A stretch of 47,199 bases of DNA from Sphaerosporella brunnea (taxonomy: Eukaryota; Ascomycota; Pezizomycetes; Pezizales; Pyronemataceae): NCBI GenBank assembly GCA_008704415.1, contig VXIS01000353.1:1-47199 (forward strand), read 5' to 3'. The position numbers were made by a program, and so were the translations under genes. The notes below the pieces were generated by a model that was not told the origin of the DNA, ran no database searches, and saw only the letters and a program-made list of their open reading frames with translations. Below, one piece after another: positions 21,585 to 31,716 of the stretch; the first letter of the stretch is position 1, and each line of letters starts with the position of its first letter.

Positions 21585-21797
21585 ATGCTACGCCGTCACC
21601 CGACGCAAATCAAGCTGACCAACGCTGATCTGGCAGCTTACGACGACTTTTGCCGTGCGAAGCAGCAGCAGCAGCCGCCGCCACCACCGCAGCAGGACGC
21701 CATCGATCCCAGAACACGCCAGAGGAAGAGGGAAGAGAGGATCGGTCTGGGCTCTGGAACTGGCGCCGGGCTGGCTGGAACGGGAGGAAGACATTAG
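21585..21797 (+). CDS. CDC26: Anaphase-promoting complex subunit Cdc26 (Apc12)
   Basis: Tiny APC/C subunit whose N-terminus threads into the TPR superhelix of Cdc16/Apc6 and stabilises it. Single exon, 70 residues. The N-terminal MLRRHPTQIKLTNADLAAYD matches the conserved Cdc26 pattern (MLRR-x-PT, then alternating hydrophobics and an acidic helix). A Q/P tract follows, then DPRTRQRKREERIGLG, equivalent to the conserved basic RxxRIG element in the family. The glycine-rich tail (GSGTGAGLAGTGG) looks disordered. The start is fixed because the MLRR motif is the functional end. Paired divergently with the 89-residue gene. With CKS1 it is the second cell-cycle component in the window, but the two are 17 kb apart. 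Confidence 0.82.
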   Translation: MLRRHPTQIKLTNADLAAYDDFCRAKQQQQPPPPPQQDAIDPRTRQRKREERIGLGSGTGAGLAGTGGRH

Positions 21798-23600
21798 AGA
21801 GGGATGAGGGTGGATAGTTGAAGGGGGGAGGGGGGGGTTCTCGGAGAGGAGGATCAAGCCGGCGTTTCCATCTAACGCCGGCGATCTGCGACCAGTCTGG
21901 TGCACGGGGGAAGATGGGCACCATTCCGGCGACGAGATATGGACGAGAAATACAAGTTTTGATGTTGGGATGATTTGCATAAAGTATCGAGTGCTACTCA
22001 GTGAAGCACGTTGACGAGAAGATACCGTATGTAACCCCGATCGAAACCGAAGTGCTGTGGTCAGGCACGAAGGGTCGGGTTTCCGTCTCTGTTCCAGGCA
22101 CGCCGCAAACCATATCCATTCCTGGCAGCCTGTTATTCAAAATCCACCTCCTATCCTCTACTATTCTTTCTCATGTTGGAGGACATATGAAGTATAGATT
22201 GACCTGGGAAAGAGGCACCTTTGATTGGGCCTCCATTCCAGCATTCGTCTTCATGCCTTATCGAATATGTCTCGCTCGCTGGGTCTTTTCCTTTACGTTT
22301 CTCCTCCTGCGCTGGCGCCACCAAAGTATACGCTTGATGTGCTTTGTCGAGGAGGATTCCGATGCACTTTTCAGTCCCCCCAGAGCGACTGTCCTGTCGT
22401 CGATGCGGTCGCATATTAACTGGCTGAGATGGGATTTAACCACTTAAGTACTTATGCGGGACCTGAACTATGCAAAATCGATCGCAGGAGATCTTGGAGA
22501 GGACAGACTGGAAGGTGCAGCTAAACCCCCTCGCTAGGTAGTCCCTTTTTCTGTGGTCGACCTTATGCGGTAAACAGAGCTGATGCAAGTAGGAAACATA
22601 TCCCGCCAAGGCACAGACGCGGTGAACATAATATTATACGATTAATGCTCTATCCAACTTGCGGCCTCTGACTCCTCCATCTGAAAGCTAAAGAACGAGC
22701 GTGTCATCATCAACGGCTTCGGAACATGTGCCGCGATGGGAGTAGCAACAAAGTTGACAGGACCACGAGATACCTACTTGAACGGTCGATCATCCGAATT
22801 CCAAGTAAGTGAAGCGCCACATTTCCATCGCGGAAATTAGCCCCAGACTCGGCGAAATGCTGAGGATCGCTCGCTCGGTCGTCACGACCAAATTGATCCT
22901 CCACAGACTCGCCCACAGAGAAGGACGGCGAGTATGGGTGGTCGTGCGGAGCATTTGCTATGCCGTCTTGTCGCGTTTCATATCATGGGGTTTGTGGGGT
23001 GTTAAGCCAGGGTGTTTGGGATCCCAATGGCGCCAAACCGTGCAGATGTTGTGAAGGATGAATACAGTTACCAGGTGTTCATACATAGATCAACAGAAAA
23101 AAATTGTCTGTTGGAATAGTATCTATTGTGGTGATTTACGCCCAGGGTTTTCGTAGCTTGCCCGGTGGGGATAGTTCGGTTTGACATGTCCAATGCGAGT
23201 ACACTAGGTTCCTTCACCAGCCAATGACGACTGAAGAAAGGGGTAAGCAGTTGAGCTTTTTCCCCGGGGCTTGAAGGCGAATATACGGATTGTTGCAAAT
23301 AGGTAGATAATCTAGAGTTTGCTTGAGTTTTTTTTTGTTTTCATAAGTCGGCTAATTTGACTTAATTACTTTCATTAGTAGTACAATCGTGTGAAGCCCT
23401 TCCTACTGTTTTAAGGGCGTGTTGGGCGCCGTGCAGTGTCGCGTTGATACAGGTCATGATGAGCATGATGGGGATGATGATGGATGACATTGTCAGCAGT
23501 GTTCTCAAATTGCAAACACACTGGATCATGCCTTCTGAAGGGTTTGGATTTCCGAAACCCCCTCCACACGCGCACTTTGCGCTCGATTGCGTGATCCATG
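21798..23600. other. Gene-free stretch, partly decayed
   Basis: Contains a G run near 21827-21836, the dispersed motif copy C at 22688 and several weak ORFs. The 148-codon frame at 22001-22447 starts only with GTG and resembles no family. No gene supported. Confidence 0.4.
22688..22803 (+). repeat. Dispersed coding-like motif, copy C
   Basis: Reads KNERVIINGFGTCAAMGVAT and stays open for about 38 codons up to a GTAAGT donor-like site at 22804. Its first 37 nt match 13503-13540 at about 31 positions. It looks like an isolated exon of a degenerate gene family. Confidence 0.45.
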
Positions 23601-23611
23601 TCAGAAATAAA

Positions 23612-23665
23612 TACCGTATTATCTCGAATAAGAGGGGGGTCTCTCTTATCCGAGATAATACGGTA
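23612..23665. repeat. 54-bp near-perfect hairpin (minimal inverted-repeat element)
   Basis: Arms of 23 nt (23612-23634 and 23643-23665), beginning TACCGTATTATCTCG, pair with one mismatch around an 8-nt loop. Both ends carry TA. It may be a solo pair of terminal repeats left by a Tc1/mariner-type element. An ATAA microsatellite follows at about 23668-23694. Confidence 0.65.
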
Positions 23666-23699
23666 AGTAAATAAATAAATAAATAAATAAATAAGTTAC

Positions 23700-24591
23700 T
23701 ACACCACAGTGCGCCACGGCCTCCCGCTCCCCGGCGGTGGTTCTTAAATGTACAGCTCAGCGAGTAGATCCAGCATCAAGCACTTCTGATCCTATTATAT
23801 TTGCATCTCAGTGTGCAACGGTGTCAACTCTGGTGGTTGTAGTTGTCGCTGCGGCTTTTTATGGCGTTTGGCTCATCAATTATCACGCTGTATCACTTAA
23901 GAGGTTTAAGATACAAAGTCGCAGCCTGGGCTTTTTGGGCTGGCTATTGAGGATACTGCCAGCGATGTTCAAGTTGGTGCTGATGGGCGGCCAGTCTAGG
24001 TGGCCTCCCACTGTTGCTGAAAATTGAACAGAACACCAGTAAGTATTCAAGTGATTTAAATATTGCTTATCTGTACTAGTACACAGAAGACTGCTTATAA
24101 GCTTAGGAGCGTATGCGTACAAATCGCCCTTGCAAGTTATTCTCTTTTCCTAATGCGAGCATGAGTCTCCTTATGGAGATGCATTTGGCGGCCTCATGCA
24201 AGAAGAAAAACTAGTAGCCTCATTTACTAGTAGCAGTGAATGTGTCAGGAAGGTAAAGGCATGCCTGTAAATACGATGAACTTGATACCTGCGATCAATG
24301 AGGTTCTTTTGTCAAACTCCGTGATATAGTTACATGTATTTACCAGGCAATCATCAACATTACAAACCACTATCTCCAGACTATCTCCAGCAGTACGTAC
24401 CAAGGTAAATAGCAGGGGCCATATTAAAAAATAGTCATGTGACCATTATATGATGACCATGCTTTTGTAATCACCATTATTACACCTTGAAAACGGTCAA
24501 CCTAATGCTCTTTTAGCCAAAATGTGGCGCCGCTATAAGGGTGGGTGATGGTTGGTGAGCAAAAACCATTTTTTGCTACTAACCATTATAT
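23700..24591. other. AT-rich gene-free stretch
   Basis: No gene recognised. Around 24550-24586 an imperfect hairpin (GGTTGGTGAGCAAAAA against TTTTTTGCTACTAACC) lies directly beside the MITE that follows. Confidence 0.4.
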
Positions 24592-24824
24592 TATGGTGCA
24601 AGCGGCCTTAAACCGACCCGTCGGCGGTGGTGGAGACGGCAACGACTGTTTATAATAAACTGATCACCACGTGAGAACTCTGGGGAAACAGCCCTCCCGT
24701 CCCCTAAATAAGATGCGCTCTGTAAGACTGAGGCGCTGGCTTCCACCAGTCGCGCAATCTTGTGATGTTATTGAAGTCGGGGAAACTTTGAGCGAAGGGT
24801 CGGTTTAAGGCCGCTTGCACCATA
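24592..24824. mobile_element. MITE with 28-bp perfect terminal inverted repeats
   Basis: Arms 24592-24619 and 24797-24824 are exact reverse complements over 28 bp, counting the flanking TA; the inner end starts TGGTGCAAGCGGCCTTAAAC. The element is about 229 bp between TA dinucleotides, with no coding capacity, which fits a Tc1/mariner-type non-autonomous element. Perfect arms suggest recent insertion or selection. Confidence 0.85.
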
Positions 24825-25216
24825 CCATTATGAGATTATACGTTGGAAAGCTTAGATGGCCGACTCTCCGCACGTCGCCGCACAACGGGCACCCTCGCCA
24901 CGCCCTTGCCGCACCCTCGCCGCACAGCGAGCAACCAAAAAAGCCATCTCCACCATCTCATCATTATCATCACCGTCGAGCCGTGCACCCGACTGTCGCC
25001 TCGCCTGCCTCAACCCCCAAAATAAAGGCGACACCAGTAGACTCGGCATAAAAAGTGACTGGGAGATGTGACGATGCCATAGCCCAAAGCCTACTAGATA
25101 CAGCTTATTGATAAACCCAACTCCATCGCTGCGATGGCTGATGAATTGCTGAAACACCTGATATCACTCGCCAAACACGCGATGTGCTCCCAACTTTGGT
25201 TTATGTCTAACCATTA

Positions 25217-25342
25217 CCGCATAAACTCGCAAGCAAGAGACTGGGCTACGTCACTGGCTAAGTCACTGCGCCATGTGGCAAAGTCACTAAGCCTACATGG
25301 CGCAGTGACTTAGCCCAGTCTCTTGCTCGCGAGTTTATGCGG
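25217..25342. mobile_element. Fold-back MITE, about 126 bp
   Basis: Bounded by TA on both sides. The outer arms start CCGCATAAACTCGC and pair over about 30 bp with one mismatch. A second pair of arms (AAGTCACTGCGCCATGT) continues the stem, offset by a 12-13-nt partial duplication on the left. Almost the whole element can form one long hairpin. No coding capacity. Confidence 0.85.
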
Positions 25343-25713
25343 TATACAATCATTATATAAGGATTATTTGATAAGCAAGGTTTTTTGAAAAACATGGGTT
25401 TTGCAAACACTAGTTTCTGATCGATCATGGTGTTTGCCACCGGATATCCTTTTGTGGCAATCGTTTTTCTAGAAAACCCATTACATCACCACTGTAGAGA
25501 AATCAGTTATTCCGGACTATGCCCTTGCGCGCACGCTCCCTCGTCCACCGTTACATAAGTATGGCGGAGGTTACACGCCGCAACTCCGAGTGCGCTCCGC
25601 AACTGCTGCAATGTGTCATGGATGAGATTCTGAGCGGAGAAAGACCTCTCTGAGGAGTAAGCGGACGTGTTTGTGGCGTTGTCCTTTTTGCAATATTTAC
25701 AAATCGATCTCCA

Positions 25714-26275
25714 CATACCCCATCTACTCGACCGTGACACATATCTGGTGAAATATAGTTCCCGAGATCTCGCTTCTAAGCGAAAAGTTAAACATAAAAT
25801 TACCACCCACGGCGAATGGAAGTCGCGCAACCGGTCGTCAAGAACGCACTGGGACGCTCTAGCTCAGCCGAGAACGCTCGGCGGCGGCGGTGCTGGACGG
25901 TTTGGGGTTTGGTCCTCACGCTGCCCACTCTGCTGGCCCGGGGTTTGGTTCTGATTGCCGGTGCGGCCGCGCCCATCATGATATCCACGCGGCATTTTAT
26001 GTAGCGTTCAGCGGTCGGATGTTTGCAGCCCGGGGTTTGCGAAGTGATGTGATGCTGCGAAGGATTGCACGCTGTGGAGGATTGCACGCTGTGGAGGATT
26101 GCACGCCACGGCATTTGATGGTGAGCTCACCGCGCGTCATCACCACCATCGTGGCCACCAGCGATTGATTTTGTGCGCCCGACGTCTGAATTCACCTTCT
26201 CGGTTACAACCGAGATCTCGGGAACTCTATTTCACCAGATAGCGGTATGTGTCACAGTCGAGTAGATGGGGTATG
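25714..26275. mobile_element. Non-autonomous DNA transposon with about 72-bp terminal inverted repeats
   Basis: Left arm 25714-25786 and right arm 26200-26275 align as reverse complements, beginning CATACCCCATCTACTCGAC, with a small indel. A TA dinucleotide lies two bases inside each end, so the element may be CCCCATCT.. flanked by a TA duplication. The interior is GC-rich, with no transposase that I can recognise, and holds three tandem GGATTGCACGC-type units at 26060-26107. Each arm carries a short hairpin at its inner end; see the finding. Confidence 0.8.
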
Positions 26276-26875
26276 CTGTGCCTTTTATCTTACCTTGTTT
26301 GCATCGGTGTAGGTATCAACCGTGGCAGGAACCTCTTCGTCACGCGGGTTACCCATTGTGTTAAGTTTGAGCGTCATGGCGAGGGGAGGGCTTGACTGCG
26401 GGGTGAAAGGAGATGGTGAGGATTGGGGGTGAGAATTGTTTTGGGATGTTTTTGTTTTTGTTTTGGCCCGGGACTCGTTTCCAGAGATTTTGGATGGTCA
26501 GTTTTTTTTTACTGTGGCTCTGGTGGCTATGGTGGCTATGGCTAAGGTGTGTTTCGGCAAGATGATCGAGATTAGATAAGATGCATTGCCTGGTTCCGCT
26601 TTAGGACTAGCCACCCGAGCGGCTTGGCTCATCGCTCAGGAAAGCCCGTCAACACACGAAGTGCGCACGACAGAGGGGATCGAACAACGAAGAATCGAAG
26701 CCGCAGTACCCTTCCCAATTGGTACCTCAGAGGTATTTGCGATACCGACCTGCAGCTATCCAACGCGGTATCCATTGCCGCTGGCGATAACCTCAACAGT
26801 TTTCCCTCTTTTTCCGCTCCTTTTCCTTTTTACTTTCATCAACCGAAAATCCCGAATTTCCCCGGTTCGTGCGCG
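26276..26875. other. Upstream region of the RSC4-like gene
   Basis: No separate gene supported. CTGTGGCT/GGTGGCTATG repeats lie at 26510-26545 and T-rich tracts near 26447-26511. From 26800 a C/T-rich leader runs to the ATG at 26876. Confidence 0.4.
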
Positions 26876-29504
26876 ATGGATCGAAGACGGGGCGCTCAGG
26901 GATCGCCAACTGTGGAGGATGGTGATCGCGCGAGGAAGCGCAGGAAGCAGTCGGTAAGTGCTTGTTGTTTGGTTGTGGACGCGGGAGCCGTTGTCGGGGT
27001 TGGTGGTCGGTCCGAGAACAGGGTGAACCACCGCCGCCCCACCGACGCGAACGAAAAGCTTTGGCGTCAAGGCGTCGGCAGCGGCGGACTGTTGCGCAAA
27101 GCAGAAGAAAGAGAACGAAAGCGAGAGAGAGCTGGACGGGAGAGAGAGGAACTCGAAAGCAATAGCTGACCGGTTTGGCGTGCGTCGCGTAACAGAACGA
27201 GTCTCCCGCGCATTCCCCAAAGGATGATTCTCGAGCGGCGCTCTTTGACGCGGTGTGGAGTTACCAGGAGAGGTAGTCGACTCTCTGCTTGCGTTCTGAG
27301 CTGGCCGCCGCTAACCGCTACGATTCAAGGAGCCGTAATATTCGACAGCACTTCGAAGAGCTGCCCAGCGAGGTACATGAGCTCGAATCCAACTCCTAGA
27401 AGATAATTCCATGAGCCTATCCTGACAGTCACCGTTGCAGGAGCTGTATCCGGATTACTACACGAAAATCACCAATCCGATCTCTTTGAAAGAGATAAAG
27501 GTACATCTAGACATGCTTCAGGCGCTGCCGCTTTTATCTGATTCAACTGAACTAACCGTGGAAACATCTATTCAGGCCAAGCTCGACAGGAACGAATATG
27601 CAGGCATCGATGACATCAAGATCGATCTGCTGCTCATGTGCGAAAACGCTACCAAATATAACAAGCCCAAAAGCAAAGTTCACAGCGATGCTCTGCGACT
27701 GCGCAAAGTGGTCGAGGGCTTCGATGATTCTTCAAACAACGGGATGACGGCGGCGGATGCACCACCTGTCTCCGGCAGAAACTCGAAGGCCCTGCGGCAG
27801 GCAATGGTAAAGCTTGTGGACGACATGCTAGCCCTGACAAACGAGAAGTATGTCACGATCCAAACATCATTACTTGTAGCCCCGTTTCCATTCACTACTG
27901 TTTCGTTTAACACCGCCATGGTGTTCAAATTCACACAAACTTTTGCTGATATTTGCACAGCAAGGATTTGGTGTCTCAATACTTCAAGAACCTACCTAGC
28001 AAAAAGCTCTATGGCGATTATTACCGTTTGATCAAGAAACCTATATCGCTGACTCAAATTCGAACTCGGGCTAAAGAAGGAAAATACCATGGGTGGTCCG
28101 ATTTTAAAGAGGAAGTTTTGTTGATTAGGAAAAATGCGGAAGAGTATAATGCTGAGGGAAGCGACATCGTCAAGGATGCTCGTGAATTGGAGGTTGGTTT
28201 CCCATCATTGATTCGAGCTTTCGTCTGACGGCCATCTAGGCATATTTCCTCAAGAAGCTTCCTGAGGAGAAGAACAAACTCGCAGAGTTACCGAGCAGTG
28301 GAATCAAGCTGCGTCTGAACATGAACTCGCAGCAGGTACAAGCACGAACGGAGCCAGTTTCTCCACCAGCTGTACCCAAGATCAAATTGAATGTCGGCGG
28401 AAAGCAACCGTCCGTACCTACGCAAGCATCGACGCCCGTGCCCGCTTCAGCTGTGGCTCCCCCAACCCCACAGCCTGGTGCAAATGGTATCAGCCAAAGT
28501 CAACCACCGCCACCACCGACACCACCTGTTGCTCAGCCTGCAGCCTCGACGATGCCCGTTCAGCGACAGCAGTCAATCCCTCAACAGTCACCGACTCCTC
28601 CGGTCCAGTTTCATCATCAACCACTCCCGCAGACAGTCGCCAATATTTCCCGCCCAGTGTTTGCGCCCGCCAGCATGATGGTAGCGGCAGCCACACCGCA
28701 GCCGCGAGGCCGGCTGGATTTCATTGGAGCCAATGGGACATCTCACAGTCCGCCTCCAGGATCCATAGCAATGCGCCCAAGATCCGAGACACCGCATTCC
28801 CAGGCCATGTCTCCTGCGGTGATGCCGCCCACTCAGCGTTTGAGCTCCACTCCCAGGCCGCCAAGCTTCTCGCCAGTGCCTGCTGGAGCCAGAATTGCGC
28901 CGCCTCCAGCGCCGACTTCAGTTCCAGGTCCACCAGTGTACGCTCACGCCGCTTACCAGCAATATCAGGAGCCAACCATTCGAGCTGAAGGAAAAAGTAA
29001 GCCGCACATGTACCGCTGACGCAGCTGAAGGGCAAACACCGCTGACAAAATGCAGACAAATCCGATGCACTGATAACCAATGTGCGCCTGACTGCGACTT
29101 CGTCGACCAACCTAGCCGCCGAGCCAGTTACGCGCGATTTCGAACCACACGACCGCAAAGTCACTGTGCTGTATTGTATGCACCTTCCTTCTGAGCTCGA
29201 CACGGTTCAGATAGTCTGCGATCTGCCGCCTCGCCTGACCAGGCGCGAGTACAAATTCAAGGCCATACACTCGATTTCGAACGCGCAACCCCGAGAACTC
29301 GTGGCGAGCACCCAGTCTTCGCAGACCCAAGCGGTGTACACCCTTCGACTCCTGCCCAGTGTCGGGGTTAACACGATCGAGGTGACGGCAGTGACCAAGG
29401 CGCAACGCCCAGCCGGCGTGAACGGCGTTAACGGTTTTGCGGCAGCTGGCGTTGATAGTTGGGAAATGGAGCGGTTTCGCCTGTTCATCTCGCCGCTGCA
29501 TTAG
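26876..29504 (+). CDS. RSC4: Double-bromodomain RSC complex subunit, Rsc4-like
   Basis: Subunit of the RSC chromatin remodeller that reads acetylated histone tails. Eight exons (26876-26953, 27196-27272, 27330-27372, 27441-27500, 27576-27847, 27961-28192, 28240-28996, 29056-29504) join in phase to 655 residues. The N-terminus is basic (RARKRRKQS). Bromodomain 1 lies at about 40-135 (LFDAVWSYQE, ELYPDYYTKITNPISLKEIK) with the acetyl-lysine Asn in NATKYNKPKS. Bromodomain 2 lies at about 150-255 (LVSQYFKNLPSKKLYGDYY, IKKPISLTQI) with Asn in NAEEYNAEGS. A P/Q/S-rich linker covers about 280-500, and a conserved-looking beta-rich C-terminal region (VTVLYCMHLPSELDTVQIV, YTLRLLPSVGVNTIEVTAV) covers about 520-655, as in fungal Rsc4 homologues. 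Two bromodomains and no BAH domain separate it from Rsc1/2. Exon 1 is the least certain part. Confidence 0.87.
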
Positions 29505-30013
29505 GTTGCGAGATTTGACATGTGAAGTGCCGACGGCGGTATCGAGCAGGAGGGATTTTGTGTACACGCTTTTTGATGGTAGACAGAGGCTCTCTTTCTT
29601 TTCTGTTTTCTTTACTGCGAGTTTTACATGGTGGAACTGGCGTCTGTTGCTTGTTGCCTACTACTTAATTTTTACTGGCATTTTCTTTCGAAGTGAGTTT
29701 CTTCGTGAATGGGATGTTTTGCCCTGATCGCCCGGAAGTTTAGTTGTCGATATTCCGAGGCGCCACATGTGACGGATCCGCGTGTCGTCGGCGCGCAGCC
29801 GCAGAAGGCAGGAGCCGCCGCATCGGAGAGTCCGCAGCTCGGAGAGTCCGCAGCAGCAGCTGAAAGCTCAGCTACTCACTCGGTACATACTCTCTCCGTG
29901 TGTACTCTGCAGCCGCAGATCATCGAGGTTATAAAACCTATCACATACCTCCCACCCCTCCACCTCCAACAACACCTTTAACACACACACCCACCCCCCC
30001 TCCCACAAGCACA
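29505..30013. promoter_or_regulatory. Intergenic; promoter of the lipocalin-like gene with TATA box
   Basis: A TATA-like TTATAAAAC at about 29929-29937 lies some 77 bp before the ATG at 30014, followed by a C/A-rich leader. The first part is the 3' region of the RSC4-like gene. Nothing else recognised. Confidence 0.5.
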
Positions 30014-30679
30014 ATGGCCGCGCCAAAGGAAATGACCACCAAGGACTTCTCGGGCAAGTTCTGCATGAACAAAGCCCTCAGCGACGACACCGACGACGTG
30101 CTCTACCTGGTACTTACCCCATCCCCCCGCCGGCCGGCGGCCGCTAACACCTCACCTTGCAGCAAAACGTCGGCTGGGTGACGCGCAAAGCGATCCAGCT
30201 CGCGTCGATCACGCTGGACATCAAGCACTACACGTCGCCCGAGGACCACAAGGAGCACATCGACATAGTGCAGACGCTGACGGGCGGGATCAAGGGCACG
30301 ACCGAGCTCCGCACGCTGGACTGGCAGGAGCGCTCGCACTCGGACCATATCTTTGGCAACATCGTTGGCAAGTCTCGCCGCTTGGGATTGGAGGATGTCG
30401 AGGATGAGTTCTTGAAGACGGGATGGCTGCTTGAAGAGGGTAGTGAGGCGAGCTTTGTCGAGAGCTTTGTGGTTAGTGGGGAGCACGGGTGGACAGCGCA
30501 GCAGGTAGGTTTTTTTTCCCCGTGGAGGGAAGGAGCATCACGGTTGATAAGCACAGATTTGGGGTTTCGAGGAGATTGACGACGAGAAGAAGTATGTGCG
30601 CCACTTGAAGTTTACCAAGGGTAGTGACAAGGTCCTCACCAAGAAGTTGGTGTACGACTATATTGGCCCCGCGCCTTAG
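30014..30679 (+). CDS. Conserved fungal lipocalin-like protein
   Basis: Three exons, 30014-30109, 30163-30504 and 30557-30679, with introns of 53 and 52 nt, make a 186-residue cytosolic-looking protein without signal peptide. The opening FSGKFCMNKALSDDTDDVL and the following GWVTRKAIQLASITLDIKHY resemble the first strands of small-ligand-binding lipocalin/FABP-like barrels. IDIVQTLTGGIKGTTELRTL, DHIFGNIVGKSR and the late IWGFEEIDDEKKYVRHLKF continue the alternating strand pattern. I recognise this arrangement from many ascomycete proteins annotated only as hypothetical, and no ligand is known to me. Exon boundaries are secure because WGFEEI restores the last strands. It is convergent with the FAS1 gene, with 238 bp between the stops. 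Confidence 0.72.
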
Positions 30680-30917
30680 ATGGTTGGAGATGGTTGGAGA
30701 TGGTCACATACTTCCTGTCTCGCAGCACATAGATAGATACCATACAGTATCGTTCTGTTGATCATCAAGCAAAGCAAAGTTACATCGTATCATTAATCTC
30801 GCCCGCTGGCTGGGTGTAAACAAACGCAAAACATAAAGAAAAAAGAACAAACGCCTTGGTGGTGGTGGTGATCAGACATCATAGTTCACCTATCACCAGC
30901 TGTCAGCAATTTCTTTC

Positions 30918-31502
30918 TCATAGTGGCAAGTAAACGGGATAGGCAAAACCCACAACTCCGTCCAAAACCCACACCTGCCCATTCTCGCATCCCTCCTTTA
31001 CCTGCGCCACCTTGATATCGCCGGGCATAACCCACCTCCCACCGTCCCGCCACTCCCACCACACCTCGGTTCCCTCCACGGTCTGAACCCTCGCCTTCTC
31101 ATCCCACGGCGAAACGCCGATACAGTGGGCCTCCACAAAGCGCCTCAAGTTCCTCGACGCCCTGTCCTCGCCCTCGACGCCAATATACTCCTTATCATCA
31201 GGATCTTCCCATGGTTTCCGGGGCAGCCTCGACACGGCGACGTTGCTGGGAGCAAGGACGGTCGTGTTTTTCTCCCGGTTCATCAACAGATCGGAAATGG
31301 TCGCGACGGATCGCGTGAAGCCTGAGAATATGCTGATTTGCTTGTCGAGCGGAAGGATGTCGCCGAGCAGGGGACTGCCGGAAGGCTGGTCTGCCATCTG
31401 TGCCATCTTGTTGTTTTGTGGGTGAAGTGGCTGTTGCTGCTGCTGGTGCGCGAAGGCGAGGGGAAGGAAGAGGGTGGCGGCTAGAATGTGCGGTTTTACC
31501 AT
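30918..31502 (-). CDS. Secreted FAS1 (fasciclin) domain protein
   Basis: Single-exon 194-residue protein. Residues 1-18 (MVKPHILAATLFLPLAFA) form a clear signal peptide, followed by a Q/P-rich spacer and one FAS1 domain (about 50-190). Landmarks are ISIFSGFTRSVATISDLL, the first conserved block TTVLAPSNVAVSRLP, the histidine block FVEAHCIGVSPW, and the closing GQVWVLDGVVGFAYPVYLP block. FAS1 domains in fungi are cell-surface or matrix adhesion modules. With only one domain and no GPI signal or C-terminal hydrophobic tail, secretion into the wall or medium is likely. A CAT at 31500-31502 fixes the start. It is divergent from the decayed phosphoesterase that follows. Confidence 0.85.
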   Translation of the reverse strand: MVKPHILAATLFLPLAFAHQQQQQPLHPQNNKMAQMADQPSGSPLLGDILPLDKQISIFSGFTRSVATISDLLMNREKNTTVLAPSNVAVSRLPRKPWEDPDDKEYIGVEGEDRASRNLRRFVEAHCIGVSPWDEKARVQTVEGTEVWWEWRDGGRWVMPGDIKVAQVKEGCENGQVWVLDGVVGFAYPVYLPL

Positions 31503-31716
31503 TGTGTGTGATGGTGTATCTATCTATCTATGCTGGTGTTGTGGGAATACGCAAGGAAGCTGGGAACAGCGTGTGTTGGCGCAGCATGTGATTAGGCAGG
31601 GGATGGGCGCATTAGTAATGGGATTGGGTTGAGGCGGGTAGGGCTGGCGAGCTTGACTAGACTCCTGCAACGAATGGAGGAATAACAACCTAGCAGTTTT
31701 TTGATTCCATTCTTCA

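Noticed and set aside
21316..21618. ORFs across the CDC26 promoter with poly-His or poly-Pro
   Set aside because: They are translations of the CACCTCAC/CAC repeat tract on shifted frames.
22001..22447. A 148-codon ORF downstream of CDC26
   Set aside because: It starts with GTG only, has no recognisable motif and lies in decayed sequence.
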